DNA of 64,000 nucleotides from Belliella alkalica. GTDB lineage: Bacteria > Bacteroidota > Bacteroidia > Cytophagales > Cyclobacteriaceae. The notes under the pieces were generated by a model. That model searched no databases, was not told the DNA's origin, and was given only the letters and a program-made list of their open reading frames with translations. The stretch spans positions 124,705 through 188,704 of the forward strand of contig NZ_JAKZGO010000003.1 in NCBI RefSeq assembly GCF_022549785.1, written 5' to 3'. Of the stretch, positions 53,717-61,460 are shown piece by piece (within the stretch, counting starts at the first letter, position 1; each line of letters starts with the position of its first letter). A program made the position numbers and the translations under genes.

Positions 53717-54949
53717 ATGAAGAATACCCTTCAGGAATTTACCACTTTAGATTTTTATCAGAATAAAAGCAGGATCAAATGGTTGATCTTTATTTGTTCT
53801 GTTGTAATAAGTTTTGGATCAATCTATTATACGAACAATCTAGTTGAAGAACTAAAAGAGAGAGAAAAAAGGCAGATCGAACTTTTGGCAAGAGCGTTAG
53901 AGTATGCATCTATTTATACTGACAATTTGACGTTCATCAATCAGGAAATTATTCAACAAAACAATTCTATTCCATTGATTATCATGGATGAATATGGGAA
54001 CCCTGGTGAATACAAGAATATTAAGTTTGGTAAGAGAGCATCAGAAGAAGAAAAATTGAAGGTGCTCAAGTCAGAGCTTCAAAAGATGAAAGAGTCTTAC
54101 GAGCCCATTCAAATGGAAAATGGATCATTTATTTATTACAGAAATTCAGAATTGCTCACTTCTTTGAGGTTTTACCCATATGTACAGCTTGCAGTTATTA
54201 TTGTTTTCGGTATTTTGGCTTATGCTGTATTCAACCAATCAAAAATTGCAGAACAAAATCAAGTATGGGCTGGCTTGACTAAGGAAACTGCCCATCAACT
54301 AGGTACCCCGATTGCATCTTTGATGGCATGGATTGACTATCTGAAAAATTCCCCAGTTTGGGAAGAAAATAAGGAAGTGATCCAAGAAATGGATAAAGAT
54401 GTGGTCAAATTGCGGATGGTGACAGAAAGATTTAGCTCTATAGGAAGCAAGCCAGTAATCGAATCCGAAAATGTATTCAAGGTAGTAGATGATGCAATCA
54501 CATATCTAAGGCCAAGAATATCGAGTAAGGTGGAGATGAATGTGAATGGCTATGCACGAGATATTGAAGCAATGATCAATAAGCCACTATTTGAATGGGT
54601 GATTGAGAATATTTGCAAAAATGCCGTAGACGCAATGAAAGGGCAAGGTAAAATTTCCATAGATATCATAAAGGAAAGTGAGCAGTTTGTGATTGTTGAT
54701 ATTACAGACAATGGAAAAGGAATGGAAAAAAATATGTATAAGAAGGTGTTTAATCCTGGTTTTTCAACTAGAAAAAGAGGTTGGGGATTAGGTTTGACTC
54801 TAGCAAAACGAATTATTGAAGGTTATCATCAAGGAAAAGTATTTGTTAAAAACTCAGAAGTTGGAAAAGGCACCACATTTAGAATTGTACTAAATGGAGT
54901 GAAAGAACAAATGGAAGAAAATACCAAAGAAGACTTTTTCAGCTTTTAA
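53717..54949 (+). CDS. Sensor histidine kinase, HAMP-less
   Basis: 410 residues: membrane helix (22-39), periplasmic sensor (40-150), second helix (154-173), then dimerisation/phosphoacceptor His193 in KETAHQLGTPIAS and the ATPase (N-box ENICKNAVDAM; DNGKGM; GWGLGLTLAKRII). No response regulator gene is next to it. The H-box with GTP and the absence of a HAMP domain match a group common in Bacteroidota. Confidence 0.93.
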   Translation: MKNTLQEFTTLDFYQNKSRIKWLIFICSVVISFGSIYYTNNLVEELKEREKRQIELLARALEYASIYTDNLTFINQEIIQQNNSIPLIIMDEYGNPGEYKNIKFGKRASEEEKLKVLKSELQKMKESYEPIQMENGSFIYYRNSELLTSLRFYPYVQLAVIIVFGILAYAVFNQSKIAEQNQVWAGLTKETAHQLGTPIASLMAWIDYLKNSPVWEENKEVIQEMDKDVVKLRMVTERFSSIGSKPVIESENVFKVVDDAITYLRPRISSKVEMNVNGYARDIEAMINKPLFEWVIENICKNAVDAMKGQGKISIDIIKESEQFVIVDITDNGKGMEKNMYKKVFNPGFSTRKRGWGLGLTLAKRIIEGYHQGKVFVKNSEVGKGTTFRIVLNGVKEQMEENTKEDFFSF

Positions 54950-54957
54950 AAGAAATA

Positions 54958-54978
54958 AAAAAGGCTTCAAAGAAGCCC
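54958..54978 (-). terminator. Minus-strand terminator-like hairpin
   Basis: GGCTTC and GAAGCC pair over AAA. On the minus strand the hairpin is followed by TTTTTTATTTC, a good T-tail. The nearest minus-strand gene (TlpA) ends 460 bp upstream. Confidence 0.6.
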
Positions 54979-55410
54979 AGATAAAAGATAAAACAGCCAA
55001 AGACTGTCAAATCTTTCCATTTATTAAACCTTACAGCTTCGAATATAGTGCTATAGCTTTGGATTTCAAAATGTACCGAGAAAACCTTTATCGCATAAGA
55101 GGAAATATAAACTTCGGATTGATCTTTATATTCAGGTTGGTTACAATAGAGCTATAATTCGTCCAGCTTTTCATTTGCTATTAACTGCCTCATCAATTTA
55201 GTCTTCTCGACTTACTTTGACACCACTACCAACTATACTTCACCTCTATTTAGTCTATTTTTTTACTGCTTTTTCAACAGTCCTTGTTATTATATTCGAA
55301 TTAATTACACACATTTTTATGCAGTTTTTCGACCATAACCGAAAATAAGCATGCAATTCTTAGGTTAGGAAATTACATGAATTAAAAACAGACGTCGAAG
55401 GGATCGTGAA
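54979..55410. other. Intergenic stretch without a gene
   Basis: No protein gene is seen on either strand. It could be a long 3' UTR of the TlpA gene or carry a minus-strand small RNA ending at 54958. A lone TAGCTTTG on + at 55054 is likely chance. Confidence 0.4.
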
Positions 55411-55448
55411 ACGTTTTGTGTTTACTCGCAAGATCAATCACAAAACGT
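55411..55448 (-). other. Inverted repeat over the TlpA stop codon
   Basis: ACGTTTTGTG (55411-55420) and CACAAAACGT (55439-55448) are perfect complements with an 18-nt loop containing the TlpA stop. T-tail is weak, so terminator use is uncertain. Confidence 0.45.
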
Positions 55449-56478
55449 CAGAAAGTAATTGGTTCAACTGCTCCAAACTGATCTGCCTGGCCACAATCCT
55501 CCCTTCACGGTCAATCAATATATTATCTGGAATAGCATATACACCAAACATCCTAGCGACTTCATTTTGGCTTCCCTGTAAATCTGAAACATTCAACCAA
55601 GTCAACCCATCAGCTTGAATTGCTTTTCCCCAACTCTCTCGATCAGCATCTAAAGACACTCCCAAAATCTCAAACCCAAGATCCTTATACAATTCATATA
55701 TCTTTAACAGATTCGGGTTTTCTGCGCGACATGGACCACACCAAGATGCCCAAAAATCAACCAACACATACTTCCCACGCAAATCCCTTATAGATATAAG
55801 CTCACCACTCAGGCTCTCTTGGGAAAAGTCCATAATAGGCTGATGGATTTCAGCCTTGCTATTTTTATCTATAGACTTTTTTAGACTTATACCATAATAA
55901 CTATCCTGAATACCCGCATCCAGGTTATTATAAAAAGAAACTAATTCTTGTTGTGAAAATGCAGGACTTGCTTGCTCTACCAAGATCAATGAAGCTATTT
56001 CCGTTGGATGCTGTGCATAAAATTGTCTAAGTTCGTCAACATAAAACTGTTTCCTTTCATCTACACTTTTTCCCTGCATTGCACTTGCATTTTGCATCAA
56101 CCTAGTTTGAAATGAATCAAGCAGTGTGTTGGTGCTCCCGCCTTCAGTCACCTTTGTACTAAGACGACATACTGGCTCACCATCATACACCCTCGTAACC
56201 GTATCTACCTTGACAGCCAATTCTCCAGGCTCAAGAACAAATATATTGTAGTAAACCTGCTTTTCGTCTTTGATAAAAAAACTAGCTGGGGTAGTTTGAT
56301 CAATATTCCCAGAATAGGTGAAATCACCATTAGTCACAGTACAACTATCAACTTTAGCATCGTATTTCAGATAGATGATGCCATTGAAATCTTGGAACGA
56401 ACCATTTATAGAAAAGGAATTCTGGGCAGAAAGTTGACTTGAAAATAAAATCAATAAAAGGAAAACGTATCGTAGCAT
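55438..56478 (-). CDS. TlpA/ResA-type thiol-disulfide reductase with DUF4369-like N-terminus
   Basis: 346 residues. A signal peptide (cleavage near LSA-QN, 18) precedes a beta domain of DUF4369 type (20-115), a helical linker, and a thioredoxin fold with WCGPC (Cys247, Cys250). The cis-Pro region is YAIPDNILID. It acts in the periplasm, reducing or reshuffling cysteines. The gene lies 56 bp after the GIN-like gene of the GntR operon and may be its last member. Confidence 0.88.
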   Translation of the reverse strand: MLRYVFLLLILFSSQLSAQNSFSINGSFQDFNGIIYLKYDAKVDSCTVTNGDFTYSGNIDQTTPASFFIKDEKQVYYNIFVLEPGELAVKVDTVTRVYDGEPVCRLSTKVTEGGSTNTLLDSFQTRLMQNASAMQGKSVDERKQFYVDELRQFYAQHPTEIASLILVEQASPAFSQQELVSFYNNLDAGIQDSYYGISLKKSIDKNSKAEIHQPIMDFSQESLSGELISIRDLRGKYVLVDFWASWCGPCRAENPNLLKIYELYKDLGFEILGVSLDADRESWGKAIQADGLTWLNVSDLQGSQNEVARMFGVYAIPDNILIDREGRIVARQISLEQLNQLLSDVL

Positions 56479-56534
56479 AGTGAGTATTTATGGATGTATT
56501 GTAGCTGCGGATTTATTTCGAACTAAATACCTTC

Positions 56535-57233
56535 TCAATTCCAGAAATAAAATTTAGAATTAGTATCTTTTTTCAAGGCAACCTCAGTAGTTTCTTTAGG
56601 TAGGCTCACTTGTGCACCTATCAATTCTCCAGACACCTTTCCTAAGAATTGAGTGATATCCGCTTTACTCTGATTCAAATGAATCTCTAAATTAGCAATA
56701 CCATCTACTGACAAATGAGCACCAGCCTCTCCCTTGAAAGCTAGAAATGCCAAACCATGATCTCTTGGCAATCTAAAGGAAGAGTTTGAAGCCAATATTT
56801 TAAGGCTATCGTATTCAAAAGCATTTAGAGCGTTCACCTCTGTAACATTGTTTAATATCAGAGATTTTATCTGCCTATCAACATGAAGTGTCCATGTTTC
56901 ATATTGCTTTATTTCAGCATTACTGATAAACAAAGTATCATCTCTAACCTCAACGAAATAAGGATCAACATCTTCTGAAACATGTTCATCATTTCCTTCA
57001 AAAGAGATTTTCCGGCGTTCTATTCGTGTATCTTTACTCATTACCAATGCCAACTTGCCAAAGTCTTGAATTGACACAACTGAATAATCATCATCAACAG
57101 GAGTCGAACTAACTACAGCATCTTTTACAAAAGGCTTACTTTCTAATAAGTGAACAGATGCCAGCATGCCCCCAACCATGGAAAGCCATGCAAATCCTAA
57201 AAAAGAGAATAATAACTTATTACTTGTTTTCAT
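56535..57233 (-). CDS. Membrane-anchored protein with a GIN/DUF2807-like domain
   Basis: 232 residues from ATG 57233 (MKTSNKLLFSF; a start at 57245 or 57257 is possible). One N-terminal membrane helix (about 6-26), then repeated short strands (DYSVVSIQDFGKLALVMSKD; FRLPRDHGLAFLAFKG; HLNQSKADITQFLG) like the head domain (GIN) of putative adhesins. It overlaps the end of the GntR gene and is presumably translationally linked to it. Function unknown. Confidence 0.6.
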   Translation of the reverse strand: MKTSNKLLFSFLGFAWLSMVGGMLASVHLLESKPFVKDAVVSSTPVDDDYSVVSIQDFGKLALVMSKDTRIERRKISFEGNDEHVSEDVDPYFVEVRDDTLFISNAEIKQYETWTLHVDRQIKSLILNNVTEVNALNAFEYDSLKILASNSSFRLPRDHGLAFLAFKGEAGAHLSVDGIANLEIHLNQSKADITQFLGKVSGELIGAQVSLPKETTEVALKKDTNSKFYFWN

Positions 57234-57597
57234 TTTGATTTTCATTAAGTTGATCAAATAGCTTTTTAAAATCAGCAGGAACCATTTTCAAGACTTTTAC
57301 TTGATGCACCAGCTTGGGGAGTTCTTCTTGAAGAAAGAGTTTTTTTTCATCCTGAATCAATCGCTCTCTAGCATGATCGGAGACAAAAAAACCAATCCCC
57401 CGCTTGTTATCCAGTATACCTTCTTGCTCCATCAAGGCATAGCTTCGCATCACTGTATTTCTATTGACCTCCAAGTCTATGGCAAGCTCCCTGACAGAAG
57501 GCACCTTGTCACCTGGCGATAGACTTCCTGTAAGGATCTGATCGACTAGCCAATCCCTAATTTGAATAAATATGGTTTTACCATCGCTAAATTCCAT
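57220..57597 (-). CDS. GntR family regulator, YtrA subfamily
   Basis: 125 residues. The N-terminal winged helix is IFIQIRDWLVDQIL..GSLSPGDKVPSVRELAIDLEVNRNTVMRSYALMEQEGIL, and only a short C-terminal helix pair follows, as in YtrA regulators. Such proteins repress their own ABC operon. Here the gene sits third in an ABC operon that has an 18-bp near-palindrome at its promoter. Start is 1 bp after the permease stop. Confidence 0.9.
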   Translation of the reverse strand: MEFSDGKTIFIQIRDWLVDQILTGSLSPGDKVPSVRELAIDLEVNRNTVMRSYALMEQEGILDNKRGIGFFVSDHARERLIQDEKKLFLQEELPKLVHQVKVLKMVPADFKKLFDQLNENQNENK

Positions 57598-57598
57598 A

Positions 57599-58420
57599 TT
57601 AGACCTCCTTTTCTTTTAGCCTGAAATATGAAATGAAACAACTGAGTAAAAAACCCAGATAAAAAAGAACTAATAAAGCAAAAATATACAGCGGAGCTTC
57701 TTGACCTAATATGGTAACTTCCCTTTTGACACCTAAAAACTCCCCTACGCTCCAATGCTTACTACTAAACAAACTTGATAATAGGTATGGAGAAAAGGCC
57801 GTAAACAGACTGAACAACATGATAAATAAAGGAGATAATACAGAATTCCATCTCCCGTAAAACTGACTCCCTGTAAATAAGGCTGATGATGCAAAAAGAA
57901 AAAAACCTATAAAAAACACATATCCGATCAGAGGTAAATTATCCTTATCCAAAAACAGAACTTTTGAGCTGATCACTTCAATATTCTTAATACTTCCCGT
58001 CCAATGTGACAGATGCTCAACAGCTATCCAGCGAGCTAAGAGCGCACTCAACACAAAAATAACAGGCATAACCAGAAAGGTGACTCCAAATTTCACGAAC
58101 CCTTGGGAAATCAATTTTTCGAAAACAGAAGCAGGAAGTAAGATATAGCGCTCTGCCCCAGCCTTCGATCTCAAATCCATAAAACTCTGACCTGCCACGA
58201 AAATTAAAACAGCCATCATATAGAAAAAATAAGGTCCCGTATAAAAATGATTTTTCATCCCATACTGGGTCATATCTATCTTATAATGGGATAAGCTATA
58301 AGTCAAATAGGAAGTAACTAATACAAAAGCTCCAATAAAAATCATCAGATAAAACCTCCTATGCATCAAAAACTCAAACTTAATCAGCTTCAAAATTCTG
58401 GATATAGATATGTTATTCAT
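57599..58420 (-). CDS. ABC transporter membrane subunit of the GntR operon
   Basis: 273 residues with six membrane segments (22-44, 72-92, 115-140, 175-195, 200-225, 245-267). No conserved catalytic motif is expected. It is coupled to the ATPase gene by a 4-bp ATGA overlap and followed after 1 bp by the regulator. Substrate unknown; YtrBC-like exporters are often involved in cell-envelope stress. Confidence 0.8.
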   Translation of the reverse strand: MNNISISRILKLIKFEFLMHRRFYLMIFIGAFVLVTSYLTYSLSHYKIDMTQYGMKNHFYTGPYFFYMMAVLIFVAGQSFMDLRSKAGAERYILLPASVFEKLISQGFVKFGVTFLVMPVIFVLSALLARWIAVEHLSHWTGSIKNIEVISSKVLFLDKDNLPLIGYVFFIGFFLFASSALFTGSQFYGRWNSVLSPLFIMLFSLFTAFSPYLLSSLFSSKHWSVGEFLGVKREVTILGQEAPLYIFALLVLFYLGFLLSCFISYFRLKEKEV

Positions 58421-59295
58421 GATGTTGCTTGATTTTGAGTTGATAAAAATTCTCCGGCCAACTTGCCTGCGATCACTGCATTAAATAGTAATTCCAAGTC
58501 TGGACTACCACCAGAATTACGTTCTCCATAAGGCTGTTTTACTATATATTGAGCTCCAAGAAGATGTGACTCTACAAAAACAGCTTGATCAGGAGCTTGA
58601 GGTCCTTGGGAAAAGACAAATTGATTCTCTAGCTCCTCCAGATCTGCATGTAACTTCACTTTTCCCTCATCCAAGACAATGATCTGATCTACTAGATTTT
58701 CTATGTCCTTGACCTGATGTGTAGAAATAACCATCGTCTGATCTTCTTGCAAGCTTCCCGAAAGCACTCTTCTAAACGTGCTTTTTGAAGGGATGTCCAA
58801 GCCATTCGTTGGTTCATCAAAAAGCAACAACTTCGCCCCAGTACTCAATCCTATGGCTATTTGCAACTTTTTTTGCTGTCCATAAGACAGATTGGAAACC
58901 CGTTGATTCCCTATAATCTGAAACTCTGAAAGCAGCTTTTCAAATCGATCTAAATCAAATCCAGAATAAAAGTCTTGGTAAACACTCGAATATTCCTTCA
59001 CTTTCAAAAACTCAGGCACAGAAACTTTTTCAGGCACAAAAATCATTTGGTTCAAAAAAGGAATCGATCGATCAAATGTAGCCCCACCCTCAAAACTCAC
59101 TTCGCCTGAAACTGGCTTTAGCAATCCTGCCATTAGGCGCATCAATGTGGACTTGCCTGCTCCATTCAATCCCAAGAGCCCTATAATCTTGCCCTCACTC
59201 AATTCCAAATCCAATTCCTCGCAAAGCCACGGCTTTTTAGGATAGGAAAAACGTAACTTTTTGACTGAAATCATATCATATTGTTTTACTGTCAT
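58417..59295 (-). CDS. ABC transporter ATP-binding protein of the GntR operon
   Basis: 292 residues in the longest form (ATG 59295); the start at 59274 (MISVKKLRFSYP) is more likely because 59295 lies inside the operator palindrome. Walker A GLNGAGKST, signature LSYGQQKK and Walker B LLLFDEPTNGLDIPS are complete. First gene of a minus-strand operon: ATPase, membrane subunit, GntR regulator, GIN-like gene, possibly TlpA. Confidence 0.9.
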   Translation of the reverse strand: MTVKQYDMISVKKLRFSYPKKPWLCEELDLELSEGKIIGLLGLNGAGKSTLMRLMAGLLKPVSGEVSFEGGATFDRSIPFLNQMIFVPEKVSVPEFLKVKEYSSVYQDFYSGFDLDRFEKLLSEFQIIGNQRVSNLSYGQQKKLQIAIGLSTGAKLLLFDEPTNGLDIPSKSTFRRVLSGSLQEDQTMVISTHQVKDIENLVDQIIVLDEGKVKLHADLEELENQFVFSQGPQAPDQAVFVESHLLGAQYIVKQPYGERNSGGSPDLELLFNAVIAGKLAGEFLSTQNQATS

Positions 59296-59308
59296 AGTAT
59301 ATTATGAC
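59291..59308 (-). promoter_or_regulatory. Operator: 18-bp near-palindrome at the GntR operon start
   Basis: GTCATAGTATATTATGAC: eight of nine base pairs are symmetrical. It begins 1 bp after the -7 box (downstream side), covers the expected transcription start and overlaps the first possible ATG. Position and form fit a binding site for the YtrA-type regulator encoded in the operon. Confidence 0.65.
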
Positions 59309-59309
59309 A

Positions 59310-59341
59310 CTAACATAATCGATTAAATTTATAAGTCAAAA
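59310..59341 (-). promoter_or_regulatory. Promoter of the GntR-regulated ABC operon
   Basis: Minus strand: TTTTG (59337-59341), exactly 19 bp, TATGTTAG (59310-59317; one mismatch to TAnnTTTG). It is followed directly by the operator. Confidence 0.65.
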
Positions 59342-59387
59342 TTTTTTAAAAAAAATACTGAAAATTAATTTTCTACTCACATAAAAT

Positions 59388-59419
59388 CCATTGGGTTTTT
59401 AATGTAGAAAACCCAATGG
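59388..59419. other. Perfect 12-bp inverted repeat
   Basis: CCATTGGGTTTT (59388-59399) and AAAACCCAATGG (59408-59419) with an 8-nt loop. It lies between the SusCD operon's terminator and the divergent GntR operon promoter, 78 bp from each. It could be a second terminator for the right-hand operon. Confidence 0.5.
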
Positions 59420-59429
59420 GTATAACAAA

Positions 59430-59460
59430 AAAAGGGCGACAGATCAACTGCCACCCTTTT
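59430..59460 (-). terminator. Terminator of the SusC/SusD/lipoprotein operon
   Basis: AAAAGGG.G.CAG and CTG.C.CCCTTTT pair with two mismatches over a 5-nt loop. On the minus strand it is followed by a T-run. It lies 31 bp after the lipoprotein stop. Confidence 0.65.
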
Positions 59461-59491
59461 TATTTTGTATTGAGTATCTCTTGTCAAAACA

Positions 59492-59992
59492 CTATTCAAC
59501 TACTCTTACTCGAACTCTTGTCGAGACTATCTGATCACCATTGTCTAGTGTAACAAGAAACAAAAAGGCAAGCTCTTCATCAATTTCAACAGGAGTAACT
59601 TCTCCTTCGCTATTTGTCCTTACCTTTTCTTCAAATTCGGAAATCGATGTCACGAATTCTGTGCTTGTACCAGCTACTTGGATCGGATCATCGATATAGC
59701 TTGTGCCAGAATTCAGCGTACCAACGTTGATATCTGAAGCACCACCCACCACTTTGGTGATTTCGCTGATAGTCCTACCGCTTGTTTCAGGAATTTCCAT
59801 CTCGTATCGAATTTCGCCATCTCCACTTAAAGAGACTTCAATGTATGGATCAAATCCAAATGTCGTAGCATTGGGGAAAGTCAAGGGAACAGTAGCAACA
59901 TTGTCTCTGTTCAGCTCTCCAAAGTCTTGCTCACACGAACTTGCGAACAAGGCTAAAACCAATAGAAATATATAATTTTTCATCTTTTTCAT
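59492..59992 (-). CDS. Lipoprotein downstream of SusCD, unknown family
   Basis: 166 residues with a lipobox (ASSC, Cys20) and a beta-rich mature part of about 145 residues (ATVPLTFPNATTFGF, SGDGEIRYEMEIPE, STRVRVRVVE). No family recognised. It sits 9 bp after the SusD gene, so it is the third product of the operon and likely a surface lipoprotein like SusE/F-type accessory binders. Confidence 0.65.
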   Translation of the reverse strand: MKKMKNYIFLLVLALFASSCEQDFGELNRDNVATVPLTFPNATTFGFDPYIEVSLSGDGEIRYEMEIPETSGRTISEITKVVGGASDINVGTLNSGTSYIDDPIQVAGTSTEFVTSISEFEEKVRTNSEGEVTPVEIDEELAFLFLVTLDNGDQIVSTRVRVRVVE

Positions 59993-60001
59993 GTTCTTAA
60001 T

Positions 60002-61450
60002 TTATTCATTCCACCACACAGGGACATTTGGAAATATATTATTTGGAAAATTTGGATTCCTATTCACTTCTTGAGATACATATTGTGCTCTCAAAGGTCT
60101 TTGATTAGGATCTATACCACCCGCATTCTGATGCGGAGCCAAAGTAGGGAAACCCGTTCTTCTCCAGTCAGTCCATTGCTCGACACCGTTACCTGTCCAA
60201 GCAATATATTTCTGGGTGATGATTTTCTCCAAATCCTCTTCAGCATTTCCTGACAGCGTTACTTCAGATGCATTTTCAGCAAAATACGCATCTATTTGAG
60301 CAGAAGACAAGCCAGCCAAAGACATAGAAGCTCTAATTCCTTCTTGATAGTATTCATTAGCATCACCTGCTATACCTAACCTGACAACTGATTCAGCTAA
60401 TATAAATGCTCTTTGGAAATTCGTCAACAATCTTACTGGTCCAGCACCACCGCCAGTCACATAGCTATTGAATCTTGACCATGAGTCCTGAGGTAAAGGC
60501 CTTTGCCCTGCAAAACCATTGTCGATAGTAACAAAGCTACCTGTGGGAGCTGTAACAAAAATCGGTAAACGAGGGTCGTTTTTACTATTCAACAAATTAA
60601 CAAACCTAGTGCTAATGATCAAATCACCTGCGAAAGTAGAAACGTTCGTCCATTCATGAATTGGCGCATAACTGCCTTGAGAAGTCCCAAACCTCACATT
60701 CAAATCATCTTCATTACTCATGATATATTCATTAGCCTGCAATACTTCGTTGATAATTGAAGTGGCTAATGCTGGTTCTCTGTAAGAGATAGTATTTGCC
60801 ATTTTGAGCATCAAGGTATACCCTGCTCTTCTCCATTTGTCAAGATCACCAGAATATACGATGTCATCTTGGTCAGGTGAGAGCGTGCTTTCTTCCGCTA
60901 ATTCATCAATACCCTCTCTCACTAAGTCAAATAAGCTTTGAATCTGATCGGTACCTTTATAGATGTCTTCCTGACTATCCAATATAGGTTGCGTATTCTC
61001 AAGCCCTTTTAGTGCTTCTGAATATGGGATGTCGCCCCATGTATCTGTAGCTAAGGCAAATGCATAAGCTTTCATGATTTTACCAATACCAGAGTATGCT
61101 GCTGCTCCTAACTCATCGGCAGATGTAATCATATCTTCAAATGCAATCAAAGCCCCGCCATACAGTTCAAATCTCCATTGATTACCAAAATCATCGCCAT
61201 CAATATCATAGATATCATAAGCTGAAGGAGATCCTGCTGCACCAGCAGTGACAGAAATTACTGTTGAGCCAAATCTGTTAAGTTCGTTGTTGTTGGCAAA
61301 TGCTGCACCTGCCAAACCAGAAGGGAGCAATAATTCTGGAGTCACAGCTTCAGGATTATTCGGATTTTCATTGATATCCAAGAATTCTCCACAACTAGTA
61401 GCTACCAAAGTAAGTGCTGCACCTAATATTATATTATTAATTGCTTTCAT
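60002..61450 (-). CDS. SusD/RagB-like outer-membrane lipoprotein (SusD_2 type)
   Basis: 482 residues from ATG 61450 (MKAINNIILG; lipobox VATSC, Cys20). DINENPNNPEAVTPELLLPS, GIGKIMKAYAFALATDTWGDIPYSEAL and WTGNGVEQWTDWRRTGFP are hallmarks of the SusD-like TPR lid. It caps the SusC barrel and binds the oligosaccharide or peptide. It is 10 bp from susC. Nothing here reveals the substrate: no glycoside hydrolase lies in the window. Confidence 0.92.
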   Translation of the reverse strand: MKAINNIILGAALTLVATSCGEFLDINENPNNPEAVTPELLLPSGLAGAAFANNNELNRFGSTVISVTAGAAGSPSAYDIYDIDGDDFGNQWRFELYGGALIAFEDMITSADELGAAAYSGIGKIMKAYAFALATDTWGDIPYSEALKGLENTQPILDSQEDIYKGTDQIQSLFDLVREGIDELAEESTLSPDQDDIVYSGDLDKWRRAGYTLMLKMANTISYREPALATSIINEVLQANEYIMSNEDDLNVRFGTSQGSYAPIHEWTNVSTFAGDLIISTRFVNLLNSKNDPRLPIFVTAPTGSFVTIDNGFAGQRPLPQDSWSRFNSYVTGGGAGPVRLLTNFQRAFILAESVVRLGIAGDANEYYQEGIRASMSLAGLSSAQIDAYFAENASEVTLSGNAEEDLEKIITQKYIAWTGNGVEQWTDWRRTGFPTLAPHQNAGGIDPNQRPLRAQYVSQEVNRNPNFPNNIFPNVPVWWNE

Positions 61451-61460
61451 TGTTTCTCTT

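Noticed and set aside
55054-55061. TAGCTTTG as a promoter on the plus strand
   Set aside because: An exact -7 match but no -33 partner and no plus-strand gene downstream; such 6-fixed-base matches arise by chance in AT-rich DNA.
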